A stretch of DNA of 64,000 nt. It comes from Shinella lacus. GTDB taxonomy: Bacteria; Pseudomonadota; Alphaproteobacteria; Rhizobiales; Rhizobiaceae. Position 1 is the stretch's first letter. Every line of letters starts with the position of its first letter. The position numbers and the translations under genes were made by a program. The DNA lies in contig NZ_WHSB02000006.1 in the NCBI RefSeq assembly GCF_010994755.1, forward strand, positions 248,001 to 312,000, written 5' to 3'. Below are positions 39,701-49,645 of the stretch, piece by piece. The notes under the pieces were generated by a model. That model had not been told where the DNA came from. It saw only the letters and a program-made list of their open reading frames with translations, and did no database searches.

Positions 39701-40188
39701 GCCGCGAGCGCCTGCTTGCCGCCTTCGACGTGGTCAACGTGCAGTTCCAGCGCCTCTTTACCCACCTCTTCGGCGGCGGCACGGCGGAGCTGCAATTGAT
39801 CGAGAGCGACGACCCGCTCGACGCCGGCCTCGAAATCCTCGCCCGCCCGCCCGGCAAGAAGCCGCAAACCATGACGCTGCTCTCCGGCGGCGAGCAGGCG
39901 CTGACCGCCATGGCGCTGATCTTCGCCGTCTTCCTCACCAATCCGGCGCCGATCTGCGTGCTGGACGAGGTGGATGCCCCGCTCGACGACCACAATGTGG
40001 AACGCTACTGCAACCTGATGGACGAGATGGCGGCCTCCACCGAGACCCGCTTCATCATCATCACCCACAACCCCATCACCATGGCCCGCATGAACCGCCT
40101 CTTTGGCGTCACCATGGCCGAACAGGGCGTCTCTCAGCTCGTCTCGGTGGACTTGCAGACGGCCGAGCAACTGCGCGAGGCTTCCTAG
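36724..40188 (+). CDS. smc: Chromosome segregation ATPase SMC
   Basis: 1154 residues, normal for bacterial SMC. Walker A [20 protein letters not shown] lies at about residue 32, long coiled coils follow (about 170-490 and 680-980), the hinge is around 500-670, and the ABC signature [14 protein letters not shown] and Walker B [16 protein letters not shown] are near the C-terminus. SMC with ScpA/ScpB compacts and separates chromosomes; scpAB are not in the window. Start at [17 protein letters not shown]. Confidence 0.97.
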   Translation: [1154 protein letters not shown]

Positions 40189-40237
40189 CCGCCTTGCGTG
40201 GGCTGTGTTAGATTAATGCGGTGCTGGAGGCGTCGAA

Positions 40238-40468
40238 ATGAAGCTGTCGATCGCGAAAGAACTGGAAGATTATATTGCCGACGAGGTCGAGAGCGGCCGC
40301 TTCGCCGATGCCAGCGCGGTGGTCAACGATGCGCTTCGGCTTCATGAAACCTATCTCGCTGCAGTCCGCGAGGACGTGCAAATGGGGTTAGATGATCTGG
40401 CGAAAAGCAGGTATCGGCCTGTGACGGCGAAGGAATTCCTGGCCAGGGCTCGCATTGTGGCGTCCTGA
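40238..40468 (+). CDS. ParD-like antitoxin
   Basis: 76 residues, ribbon-helix-helix family: MKLSIAKELEDYIADEVESG (beta strand and helix), then FADASAVVNDALRLHE, the standard ParD/CopG pattern. The C-terminal half (about 45-76) should bind and neutralise the toxin encoded two bases downstream. It binds DNA to autoregulate in known systems. Confidence 0.9.
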   Translation: MKLSIAKELEDYIADEVESGRFADASAVVNDALRLHETYLAAVREDVQMGLDDLAKSRYRPVTAKEFLARARIVAS

Positions 40469-40470
40469 TC

Positions 40471-40770
40471 GTGCAGGCCATCCGGTTTACCGAGAGCGCC
40501 GAAAAAGATATCGACGCAATCCTGTCCTATACGATGTCGGCCTGGGGAGATGCGCAGACCGAGGCCTATATTGACGGCCTCTACCGCATTCTTGAGATGA
40601 TTTCGGCAAACCCCGCCGCCGGTCGGCTGCGTCCCGAATTGGCACCGGACCTGCGCAGCTTTCCTCACCGCGAACACCTTATCTTCTACGTGCTTATCGA
40701 TGCCGAGGTCCTGGTGATCCGCGTTCTGGCGGCGAGGCAAAACGTCAAGCCAGATGCCTTTAGGCCATAG
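40471..40770 (+). CDS. ParE-like toxin
   Basis: 99 residues of the RelE/ParE superfamily: IRFTESAEKDIDAILSYTMSAWG, the central YRILEMISANPAAGRLRPEL, and C-terminal FPHREHLIFYVLIDAEVLVIRVLAARQ. ParE toxins poison DNA gyrase. The GTG start is two bases after the antitoxin stop. The module sits between smc and the small membrane gene, in the same direction. Confidence 0.9.
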   Translation: MQAIRFTESAEKDIDAILSYTMSAWGDAQTEAYIDGLYRILEMISANPAAGRLRPELAPDLRSFPHREHLIFYVLIDAEVLVIRVLAARQNVKPDAFRP

Positions 40771-40849
40771 GCAGGAACAAACGCCCTCTCCGCGCGTTTA
40801 TAAGAGCCTGCGAACATTCGTGGGCAATCAGTGAAATCGGGGACCAAAC

Positions 40850-40996
40850 GTGAATAGAAACGCACTTTACATGATCATCGGCGCCCTCATCGTCGTGGTG
40901 GCCGGCTTTTCCTACTATGCCTATCAGGAAGAAAAGAAGCCGGACGGCGTGGAGATAAAGCTCGACGACCAGGGGCTTTCCATCGAAGGAAACTGA
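40850..40996 (+). CDS. 48-residue single-helix membrane protein
   Basis: Starts GTG (VNRNALYMIIGALIVVVAGF) with GGGGA seven bases upstream. It has one membrane helix at about residues 6-24, then a charged tail (YQEEKKPDGVEIKLDDQG). I recall similar proteins in other rhizobia, but cannot verify this here. A strong terminator follows directly, so it is probably a separate transcript. Function unknown. Confidence 0.75.
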   Translation: MNRNALYMIIGALIVVVAGFSYYAYQEEKKPDGVEIKLDDQGLSIEGN

Positions 40997-41018
40997 GCCG
41001 TCGGATCGCACCGATCGC

Positions 41019-41055
41019 AAGCCGTGTTCCCGCCAGGGGCACGGCTTTTATATTT
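41019..41055 (+). terminator. Rho-independent terminator
   Basis: Perfect eight-base stem AAGCCGTG/CACGGCTT with a 13-base loop and the tail TTATATTT. It lies 23 bases after the small membrane gene stop, about 120 bases before ppdK. Confidence 0.85.
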
Positions 41056-41177
41056 GATCCTTATAATTTTGCATCGCGGTCGCAATTTTGATGCAATGCA
41101 GCAAAAAACTCATCACGCCGCGTTTTCAAAGACATGCTGTTCATGTAGATTGTCAAAACGCATTTGGGGAGGCGTCG

Positions 41178-43847
<2,670 letters not shown>

Positions 43848-43850
43848 GGA

Positions 43851-44108
43851 TCAGTGGCGCCGTCCACGGACGTAGATGTAGGTCGGGCGATCCCAGAGCG
43901 GCGATTCCATGCGCGCGGCGCGAAAATCCGCGCGGCGATCGAGGTCTATGCGCTGGAGGCATTCGGCGAAGGCGTCCGTGCCCATGCGGAACCCGTACGA
44001 GCGGCACCTGTTCTCGTCGTTCGCGCGCACTTCGGCGGCCGTCTGGCAGCCGGCGAGAAAGAGTGCGGTGGCGGCAAGGGCGGCGAGGCGAATAACCACT
44101 TTGGACAT
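43851..44108 (-). CDS. Small lipoprotein
   Basis: 85 residues with a clear lipobox (ALAATALFLAGC, Cys about 21), then QTAAEVRANDENRCRSYGFRMGTDAFAECLQRID, with two further cysteines that could pair, and an Arg/Tyr-rich tail. Such CRSYGF-x-GTDAFAxC proteins are widespread in Rhizobiales and of unknown function. It is convergent with ppdK (three bases apart). Confidence 0.85.
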   Translation of the reverse strand: MSKVVIRLAALAATALFLAGCQTAAEVRANDENRCRSYGFRMGTDAFAECLQRIDLDRRADFRAARMESPLWDRPTYIYVRGRRH

Positions 44109-44144
44109 GCTGGCTCCGGCGATCTGTAACGCGCCATGGATAGA

Positions 44145-44188
44145 GCAATTCCAGCAAAAGTGCGAAGCGGTTTTGCGTCCGGAATTGC
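44145..44188. repeat. Dispersed palindromic repeat, copy 2
   Basis: A 44-base element from GCAATTCCAG to CCGGAATTGC, with the core GAAGCGGTTTTGCGTCCGG. Ends GCAATTCC/GGAATTGC are perfect inverted repeats. About 90% identical to the copy at 28190-28234, and sharing the AAAAGTG...CGGTTTT core with the element at 45708-45766. Confidence 0.85.
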
Positions 44189-44229
44189 GCATAAGCAAAA
44201 AAGGCCCGTAAGCGCGCGCTCGCAAGACC

Positions 44230-44613
44230 TCAGATACGCTCCAGCACGTCGACGAAGGCATCCGCGAAACGCTTCAGGTCCTTGGTCTTCTCGTCGGGGT
44301 TCTCCACCCGGATGGCCGCACCTTCCGCATCGAGCAGCGCGAAAACCACGGCAAGCGCGCCGTCGTCACCCTGCGGCACGCGCAGTGCGGCGATGCGCCG
44401 GCAATCTTCCGCAAGCCCGGAAGCGGGAAGGTCGAACAGGAAATCACCGCCCACCTGATCGGCGGCGGCGCGCACCGCGCCCGCAAAACCAGCCTCGTCG
44501 CCGGAAAAACCGTCGAGCGAAAGTTCGAGTTCCAGAAGCTCCAGGGGGAGGGCGGGTTCGCCAGCGGTGGTGGCAATCGCCGTGTCGGCAGCCGTATGCA
44601 TCGGCAACATCAT
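44230..44613 (-). CDS. Conserved hypothetical acidic protein
   Basis: About 127 residues, acidic, no signal peptide or membrane helix. It starts at tandem ATGs (44613/44610) preceded by AGAAGGAG, a good ribosome binding site. Recognisable only as mixed alpha/beta (LPLELLELELSLDGFSGDEAGFAGAVRA in part; ALAVVFALLDAEGAAIRVEN). I do not recognise the family. Confidence 0.72.
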   Translation of the reverse strand: MMLPMHTAADTAIATTAGEPALPLELLELELSLDGFSGDEAGFAGAVRAAADQVGGDFLFDLPASGLAEDCRRIAALRVPQGDDGALAVVFALLDAEGAAIRVENPDEKTKDLKRFADAFVDVLERI

Positions 44614-44793
44614 CTTGCTCCTTCTCAACCCCCGTGTGTGAAAAGTCGTTAACGAGCGTGGCGAATTTGCGGCACGCAAGGATTTTCCGCGGCCGTGCCG
44701 CAAAACCCCCGGTCAAGATGCCGCACCAAGCCGATGGAAAAATCAGCGACACTGCGCTAGGGAGAGGGAACGGCAGGCGCATCCGGTGAGGCC

Positions 44794-45705
44794 ATGGCAA
44801 TCACGATCCAGTACGAACGGCCCGTTTCGCATGCGGCGCACTGGGCGCGGCGCATGGCGCTGTTCTCCTGCCTGCTGTTCATCGCCGCCGTGCTGTCGCA
44901 TCGCTTCGGGCCGCTGACCACGCCGCATTTCCTGGTGCTGGCGGGTTTTGCCGCGGTGATGGCGGGGCTGGCTGTGCTGCTGGCGGCCGTGGGCCTGGCG
45001 CGCCTCTGGCATGTCGGTGCGCGCGGCGGCAAGGCGGCGCTGACGGCGCTGCTCTTCTCGCTCCTGCCGCTCGGCGTGGCCGGCGCCAGCGCCTATGCCT
45101 ATTTCTACAAGCCGGCGCTCTACGATGTGACGACGGATACCGTCGCCGCGCCGCCCTGGCTTTCCGAACCCTCGGCCGAGCAGGACTGGCTGCCGCGCGT
45201 CGGCATCGTGACGGCCCGCGACCGTACCGTGCAGCTCGAAGCCTATCCCGGCCTCTCCGGCCGGCGCTACGACGGCGCGCTCGACCGCGTCTATCAGGGC
45301 GTGCGCAAGGTGGCGACGGCCTACGGCATCACCATCACCGCCGAGAACGGGCTCGACAATATCCTCGCCGACCTCGAAGACCTCGTCGTCGACCCCAACA
45401 AAGCCTCTGCGAGTGAAGAACCGCTCGGCGACGTGCCGATCCCCGAAGCCCGCCCGCTGGAAACGCCGGTGATCCCGCGCATCGGCGGCCCCGGCGATGT
45501 GCTGCTGCAGGGCGAATGGCGCTCGCCGCTCTTCGGCTTCCGCTTCGATGTGGTCATACGGCTGCGCGAAGAGGCGGAGACGACGCTGGTCGACATGCGC
45601 GCCGCCTCGCGCTACGGCCCGCACGATCTCGGCATCGGCGCCGAGCTGGTGGAGGGCTACCTGAAGGCGCTCGACGCCGAACTGCTCGGCATCGCGGGCG
45701 ACTGA
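44794..45705 (+). CDS. DUF1499 family membrane protein
   Basis: 303 residues with three N-terminal membrane helices (about 23-43, 48-72, 81-103), then a DUF1499 domain (YDVTTDTVAAPPWL, RDRTVQLEAYPGLSGRRYD, VDMRAASRYGPHDLGIGAELV). Function unknown. GGTGAGG precedes the ATG. Its stop is followed at once by a palindromic repeat. Confidence 0.88.
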   Translation: MAITIQYERPVSHAAHWARRMALFSCLLFIAAVLSHRFGPLTTPHFLVLAGFAAVMAGLAVLLAAVGLARLWHVGARGGKAALTALLFSLLPLGVAGASAYAYFYKPALYDVTTDTVAAPPWLSEPSAEQDWLPRVGIVTARDRTVQLEAYPGLSGRRYDGALDRVYQGVRKVATAYGITITAENGLDNILADLEDLVVDPNKASASEEPLGDVPIPEARPLETPVIPRIGGPGDVLLQGEWRSPLFGFRFDVVIRLREEAETTLVDMRAASRYGPHDLGIGAELVEGYLKALDAELLGIAGD

Positions 45706-45707
45706 TC

Positions 45708-45766
45708 AGAGTTTGTCGGGGAAAAGTGGAAACCGGTTTTCCCGAAAAGACAAACGTAAGACTCTA
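45708..45766. repeat. Palindromic repeat between DUF1499 and metallo-hydrolase genes
   Basis: Nested arms AGAGT/ACTCT, GTTTGTC/GACAAAC and GGGGAAAA/TTTTCCC surround GTGGAAACCGG. The AAAAGTGGAAACCGGTTTT core relates it to the elements at 28190 and 44145. It provides the stop codon (CTA on plus, TAG on minus) of the metallo-hydrolase. Confidence 0.8.
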
Positions 45767-46720
45767 GAAGCCGGGGGCGGGGAAATAGAGCCCCTTCAGC
45801 GCGGGCGGCCCTTCGGTCACCACCTCGCCGCGCCCCACCAGGTCCTCCAGATGCGCCAGCACCGAAAGGGCGGCGGCGCCATGCAGGCGCGGGTCCGTCT
45901 CGCGGTAGATCACCTTCACCATGTCGGCAATCAGCCGGTCGCCGGCGCGCACCCGCTCGCGCACCGCCCGCTCGCGCATGCGCCGATGGGTCCGGAGTCC
46001 GCGCAGGAACGAGGCCGGCTCGGTGACCGGCCCGCCATGGCCGGGGAAGTACAGGCGGTCGTCGCGCTGAAGCAGCCGGTCGAGCGAGGCCATGTAGTCC
46101 GCCATGGCGCCATCCGGCGGTGCCACGATGGTCGTCGCCCAGGCCATGACATGGTCGGCGGAAAAGACGATGCCCTCCGGCCCGTCGAGCGCGAAGGCCG
46201 CGTGGTTGGCCGTGTGGCCCGGCGTGTGCAGCGCCGTCAGCGCCCAGCCGTCGCCCTCCACCGTCTCGCCGTCGCCGAGCGCGATATCCGGCACGAAATC
46301 CATGTCCGAGCTTTCGGAGAAGGGGTTGACCTCGCCGGCATGCAGCGGTCGCGACGCCCGGTGCGGTCCCTCCGCCACGACGATCGCGCCCGTCTCCGCC
46401 TTGAGACGGCGAGTGAGCGGCGAGTGGTCGCGGTGGGTGTGGCTGACGGCGATATGCGTCACCTCGCGCCCGGCAAGCGCCGTCATCAGCGCCTGGAAAT
46501 GCGCTTCGTCCTCCGGGCCGGGGTCGATCACCGCCACAGAGCGGTCGCCGACGATATAGCTGTTCGTGCCGTGGAAGGTGAAGGGGCCGGGATTGTTGAC
46601 GGTGATGCGCTGCACGCGCCGCGCCACCGGCACCGCCTCGCCATGCGCCGGCTTGAATTCCAGGTCGAAATGCGGGGTTTCCTGGCTGTCGTCTTGTGTG
46701 GAATTGGACACGGCTGTCAC
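45764..46720 (-). CDS. Metallo-beta-lactamase-fold hydrolase
   Basis: About 318 residues, LACTB2-like. The zinc motif is SHTHRDHSPLTRRL (HxHxDH), with ALHTPGHTANHAAF, FSADHVMAW and YFPGHGGPV giving the other ligands; the NPGPFTFHGTNSYIVG start is typical. A C-terminal winged helix (GAAALSVLAHLEDLVGRGEV) is present. The GTG at 46720 overlaps the cupin stop by four bases (GTGA), which decides the start. The last residues lie in a repeat. Confidence 0.92.
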   Translation of the reverse strand: MTAVSNSTQDDSQETPHFDLEFKPAHGEAVPVARRVQRITVNNPGPFTFHGTNSYIVGDRSVAVIDPGPEDEAHFQALMTALAGREVTHIAVSHTHRDHSPLTRRLKAETGAIVVAEGPHRASRPLHAGEVNPFSESSDMDFVPDIALGDGETVEGDGWALTALHTPGHTANHAAFALDGPEGIVFSADHVMAWATTIVAPPDGAMADYMASLDRLLQRDDRLYFPGHGGPVTEPASFLRGLRTHRRMRERAVRERVRAGDRLIADMVKVIYRETDPRLHGAAALSVLAHLEDLVGRGEVVTEGPPALKGLYFPAPGF

Positions 46721-47013
46721 TTGTATTCGATTTCGATAAAGCTCATCGGCTTGTCGCCGCCATTGACGACATTGTGCGCCACCCCCGCCTCGCGCCGGTA
46801 GACCGCACCCGCCTTGCTGTGCACCCGCCGATCGCCCGTCTCCTCCTCGATGAGGAAATCGCAATCCGTCATCGGCACGACGACATAACCGAGCCCGTGC
46901 ACATGATGGCCGGTATCGGCCCCCGGCTCGAAATCCCAGCGCGTCACGCGCACCACCGCATCATCGAGAAGAACGGTCGGCATCGCCGGCGGACGGGCGC
47001 GAAACTGGGACAT
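46717..47013 (-). CDS. Cupin-domain protein
   Basis: 98 residues, single cupin barrel. The metal-binding part is visible in GADTGHHVHGLGYVVVP and GVAHNVVNGGDKPMSFIEIEY. GAGGAG lies before the ATG. Its stop overlaps the start of the metallo-hydrolase, so the two are translated together and may act on related small molecules; no substrate is evident. Confidence 0.9.
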   Translation of the reverse strand: MSQFRARPPAMPTVLLDDAVVRVTRWDFEPGADTGHHVHGLGYVVVPMTDCDFLIEEETGDRRVHSKAGAVYRREAGVAHNVVNGGDKPMSFIEIEYK

Positions 47014-47233
47014 GGCGGCTCCTCGTGAGAATCGGCGCGGCTGGTGCGCCCGGTCAAAGGGGGCGAGCCGCCGCCGGAAAGACGGTCGAATGCCCGGACC
47101 CTATCCCCGCCACGCCCGCCTGCCAAGGCTGAAGCCCGCGCAATTCGAGAGCCACGCCCGGAGAATAATCACCCCAGGCGGAAGTTAAGCATTGTCCACG
47201 CCTCGCGCCTTTGCTATCAGGCTCCCGCCATGT

Positions 47234-47308
47234 TGGGGCGTCGCCAAGCGGTAAGGCACCGGTTTTTGGTACCGGCATTCCCAGGTTCGAATCCTGGCGC
47301 CCCAGCCA
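47234..47308 (+). tRNA. tRNA-Gln (UUG)
   Basis: Cloverleaf visible: acceptor arm TGGGGCG/CGCCCCA, D arm, anticodon arm CCGGT-TTTTGGT-ACCGG with anticodon TTG, and T arm CCAGG-TTCGAAT-CCTGG. CCA is encoded at 47306-47308. A T-rich run (GGATTTTTTATTG) follows as a terminator. Confidence 0.97.
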
Positions 47309-47388
47309 CGGATTTTTTATTGATAAAATTCAATTAGTTGCGTGGAAGCCTAAGTGGATAAGCGCTTGCTGTCTTTTATATGTTGCGC

Positions 47389-48120
47389 CTAGTCCGCGAG
47401 AATTTCGCTTTCGTCGCGTTCTCCCAGCAAAGCCATACGCCAGAATCGCCTCGCATCCGCAGCCAATATACGTTCCTGCTCTTTTAGATCGTTAGCCTTT
47501 CCTTCGATGGCAAGTCGAGCATCTTGGACGAAATCACGGGCGCAATCCGTCAGCCGGAACAACTGATTATAAATCGGGTTCGCGTCTGAGTCTTTCATGA
47601 GCGAATGTGCCATGAACACATCTCGAAACTCCTTCAGCGTCGTCACCACACGGCGCCCTTGTCGCCCCTTCATGGTTTCAGAATAGCTCTCTAAAGCTCG
47701 CTCAATTGCTTTGAGGCAATCTCTCTCAGATGTGCCTGCGAACGAAGTGTTATGGGGAAGCCACGTCCTGGCTCGTTGGGATAGGGCACTCTTGCACCGT
47801 TGCTGGCGTAGTAGCCGGAAAGCGAGCGGGATAGATGCGACATCCCGTTTGTTGGGATGATGCTTTTTACTGCCTATGTCATAGAGGCGTGCAAGGTGCA
47901 TTGCGAGATCATAGGCCAAACTACGCATGATCCGGTTATAGGCGCTCGCCCCTGGAAAATTTCTGTCGGTCATCTCGCCGACAGTGTTGTTTCCAACCTC
48001 CATTGTCGCCTCGATCCAAATTGCATTCTGCATATTGCCGTAAAGGATCGGCATCATTCGATCGAGGCGCGCTATCGCTGGTTTCGTAGAGATTGTGATT
48101 CGTTTCTTTTTCTTCGCCAT
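47389..48120 (-). CDS. HEPN AbiU2-like protein
   Basis: 243 residues, lysine-rich start (MAKKKKRITISTKP), no membrane segment. The middle and C-terminus read like the AbiU2 HEPN family: SAYNRIMRSLAYDLAMHLARLYD at the front and the HEPN-type motif TLKEFRDVFMAHSLM (R-x5-H) near residue 164. AbiU2 belongs to a phage-abortive infection system of Lactococcus, and HEPN domains are usually RNases. The gene is AT-rich compared with its neighbours and lies 80 bases from tRNA-Gln, so it was probably acquired. No partner gene is seen. Confidence 0.68.
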   Translation of the reverse strand: MAKKKKRITISTKPAIARLDRMMPILYGNMQNAIWIEATMEVGNNTVGEMTDRNFPGASAYNRIMRSLAYDLAMHLARLYDIGSKKHHPNKRDVASIPLAFRLLRQQRCKSALSQRARTWLPHNTSFAGTSERDCLKAIERALESYSETMKGRQGRRVVTTLKEFRDVFMAHSLMKDSDANPIYNQLFRLTDCARDFVQDARLAIEGKANDLKEQERILAADARRFWRMALLGERDESEILAD

Positions 48121-48338
48121 ATGCCGAATGTAAAAGAGTTCAGAAAATAGAAAAGCCCGGCACATTTCTTGGCAAGTTTTACATAAGGGCCTCTGCCTCC
48201 AGCCAACTCGTGGACGTGAAGTTGACTCTTCGCGGCATTTTCAGATCATCTGTTGTATTCATTGAAATGACAGGCAGTGGCTCTATTTTGGTCATGCCGA
48301 GTCAGAGCCGGTAGAGATCAACAGGGAGTCAGTCACAC

Positions 48339-48782
48339 ATGGGTATCTTCAGTTCCATCAAGGAAAAGCTCTTCGGCAAGGCAGAGGAAGAAAAGCCGGT
48401 AGAAACGATCACGGCCGACGCCGTAAAGCCGGCGACGGCGGATGTTTCCGCGACGCCGACGATCAGCAACGAGGCGGTCGTGGCGACCACCGAAAGCCAG
48501 CCGGTTGCGGCCACGCCGAGCCAGCCGGTCGACGTCGCGGCGATCCTCGATGCAGCCGTTGCCAAGAATGGCCAGAAGCTCGACTGGCGCCGTTCCATCG
48601 TGGACTTGATGAAGGCCCTCGGCATGGATGCCAGCCTCCAGGAGCGCAAGGAACTCGCCGACGAACTCGGCTTCACCGGCGACAAGAACGACTCCGCCAG
48701 CATGAACATCTGGCTGCACAAGGCCCTGCTGAAAGCCCTCGCCGACAACGGCGGCAAGGTCCCGGCCGACCTGCTGGATTGA
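48339..48782 (+). CDS. DUF3597 family protein
   Basis: 147 residues. N-terminal MGIFSSIKEKLFGK is followed by a low-complexity Ala/Thr/Pro linker (about 20-65) and the DUF3597 domain (VDVAAILDAAVAKNGQKLDWRRSIVDLMKALGMDASLQERKELADELG in part). Resembles LysM-less YgaU-type small proteins; function unknown. A clean terminator follows. Confidence 0.9.
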   Translation: MGIFSSIKEKLFGKAEEEKPVETITADAVKPATADVSATPTISNEAVVATTESQPVAATPSQPVDVAAILDAAVAKNGQKLDWRRSIVDLMKALGMDASLQERKELADELGFTGDKNDSASMNIWLHKALLKALADNGGKVPADLLD

Positions 48783-48790
48783 TTGAACGA

Positions 48791-48822
48791 AGAAGCCCGC
48801 CGGAGAGGTTTGGCGGGCTTCT
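48791..48822. terminator. Terminator between DUF3597 and methyltransferase genes
   Basis: Eleven-base perfect stem AGAAGCCCGCC/GGCGGGCTTCT, loop GGAGAGGTT. It sits between the convergent stops at 48782 and 48826. Confidence 0.85.
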
Positions 48823-48825
48823 GCT

Positions 48826-49572
48826 TTAGATGAGCCCACCCAACGGAATAAGCTCCTTGGCACCGGGCTGCCAGGCATTGCCCTCCCAATCCCCCAGCCA
48901 CCGATCCACCCGCAAGCCCGCTTCCGCTATCAACGCTTCCAGCTCCGCCTTCTCCGGAAAGGCGATGTGAGAAGTGGCGGAGAGGCGTTGGGTGGTGGTG
49001 CGGATTTCGTAGTGGGTGCCGTAGGTCACGATGCCGGTGGCGGGGTCGTGGGCGACGTCGTTCCAGGCGGCGACGGGGCCGAAGCGAGGGTGGTCGAGGA
49101 GGCGCATGGATTCCTCCGGCCCCCATTCCTCCCATTCGCGGCAGGCGGGGTTGCGGCTGTCGAAGATGAAGCGGCCGCCGGGAGCAAGGTGGGCGGCGAT
49201 GGTGGCGAGGGCTGCCTGGCGGTCTTCTCTCGTCAGGAAAACCTGGAAGGCGTGGCCGGTCAGCAGCACGAGCTCGAAACGGCGGCCGAGGCGCAGCGTG
49301 CGGGCATCGCCCTCGACGAATTCGACGCTTGCAGCACCCGCCTTGCCCCGCGCGATGGCGAGCATGGCCGGTGCGGGATCGACGCCGACGACCGTCCTGC
49401 CGCCGGCAAGCGCCACGGCGAGTTCGCCGGTGCCGCAGCCGAGGTCGAGCACGCTTGCGGCGTCTGCTGCAAGTTTTAGGCAGAAATCGAAATCCGGCGC
49501 GCGCTCCCAGCCGTTTTCCAGATCGTAGAAATCGGCAAGCGCCGGGTCGTGGTAGAGGCGGTCCTCGTCCAT
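48826..49572 (-). CDS. Class I SAM-dependent methyltransferase
   Basis: 248 residues. Motif I VLDLGCGTGELAVALAG, motif II VVGVDPAPAMLAIARG, motif III VEFVEGDARTLRLG and the motif IV region LVLLTGHAFQVFL are all present. The target is not indicated. ATG 49572 (MDEDRLYHDPALADFYD) has GGGAGG eight bases upstream. Confidence 0.92.
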   Translation of the reverse strand: MDEDRLYHDPALADFYDLENGWERAPDFDFCLKLAADAASVLDLGCGTGELAVALAGGRTVVGVDPAPAMLAIARGKAGAASVEFVEGDARTLRLGRRFELVLLTGHAFQVFLTREDRQAALATIAAHLAPGGRFIFDSRNPACREWEEWGPEESMRLLDHPRFGPVAAWNDVAHDPATGIVTYGTHYEIRTTTQRLSATSHIAFPEKAELEALIAEAGLRVDRWLGDWEGNAWQPGAKELIPLGGLI

Positions 49573-49592
49573 GTCGTCCTCCCAAAAAGGAA

Positions 49593-49618
49593 AAGGCCGC
49601 ACAGGGATGCGCGGCCTT
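49593..49618 (-). terminator. Hairpin after lipoprotein gene
   Basis: Eight-base stem AAGGCCGC/GCGGCCTT, ten-base loop, flanked on the minus strand by TTTTCC. It lies downstream of the lipoprotein gene at 49646. Confidence 0.65.
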
Positions 49619-49645
49619 CGAAAATGTCGATCGCGCGCCGTGTTT

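Noticed and set aside
45713-46801. Plus-strand frame over the metallo-hydrolase
   Set aside because: Opposite to the verified zinc motifs and with an Arg/His-rich shadow composition; it also begins inside the repeat.
48892-48901. CCCCAGCCAC matching the 3' end of tRNA-Gln as a possible attachment site
   Set aside because: It lies inside the methyltransferase coding sequence and is only ten bases; with the local GC content it is probably chance, and a core gene (DUF3597) would lie inside the supposed island.
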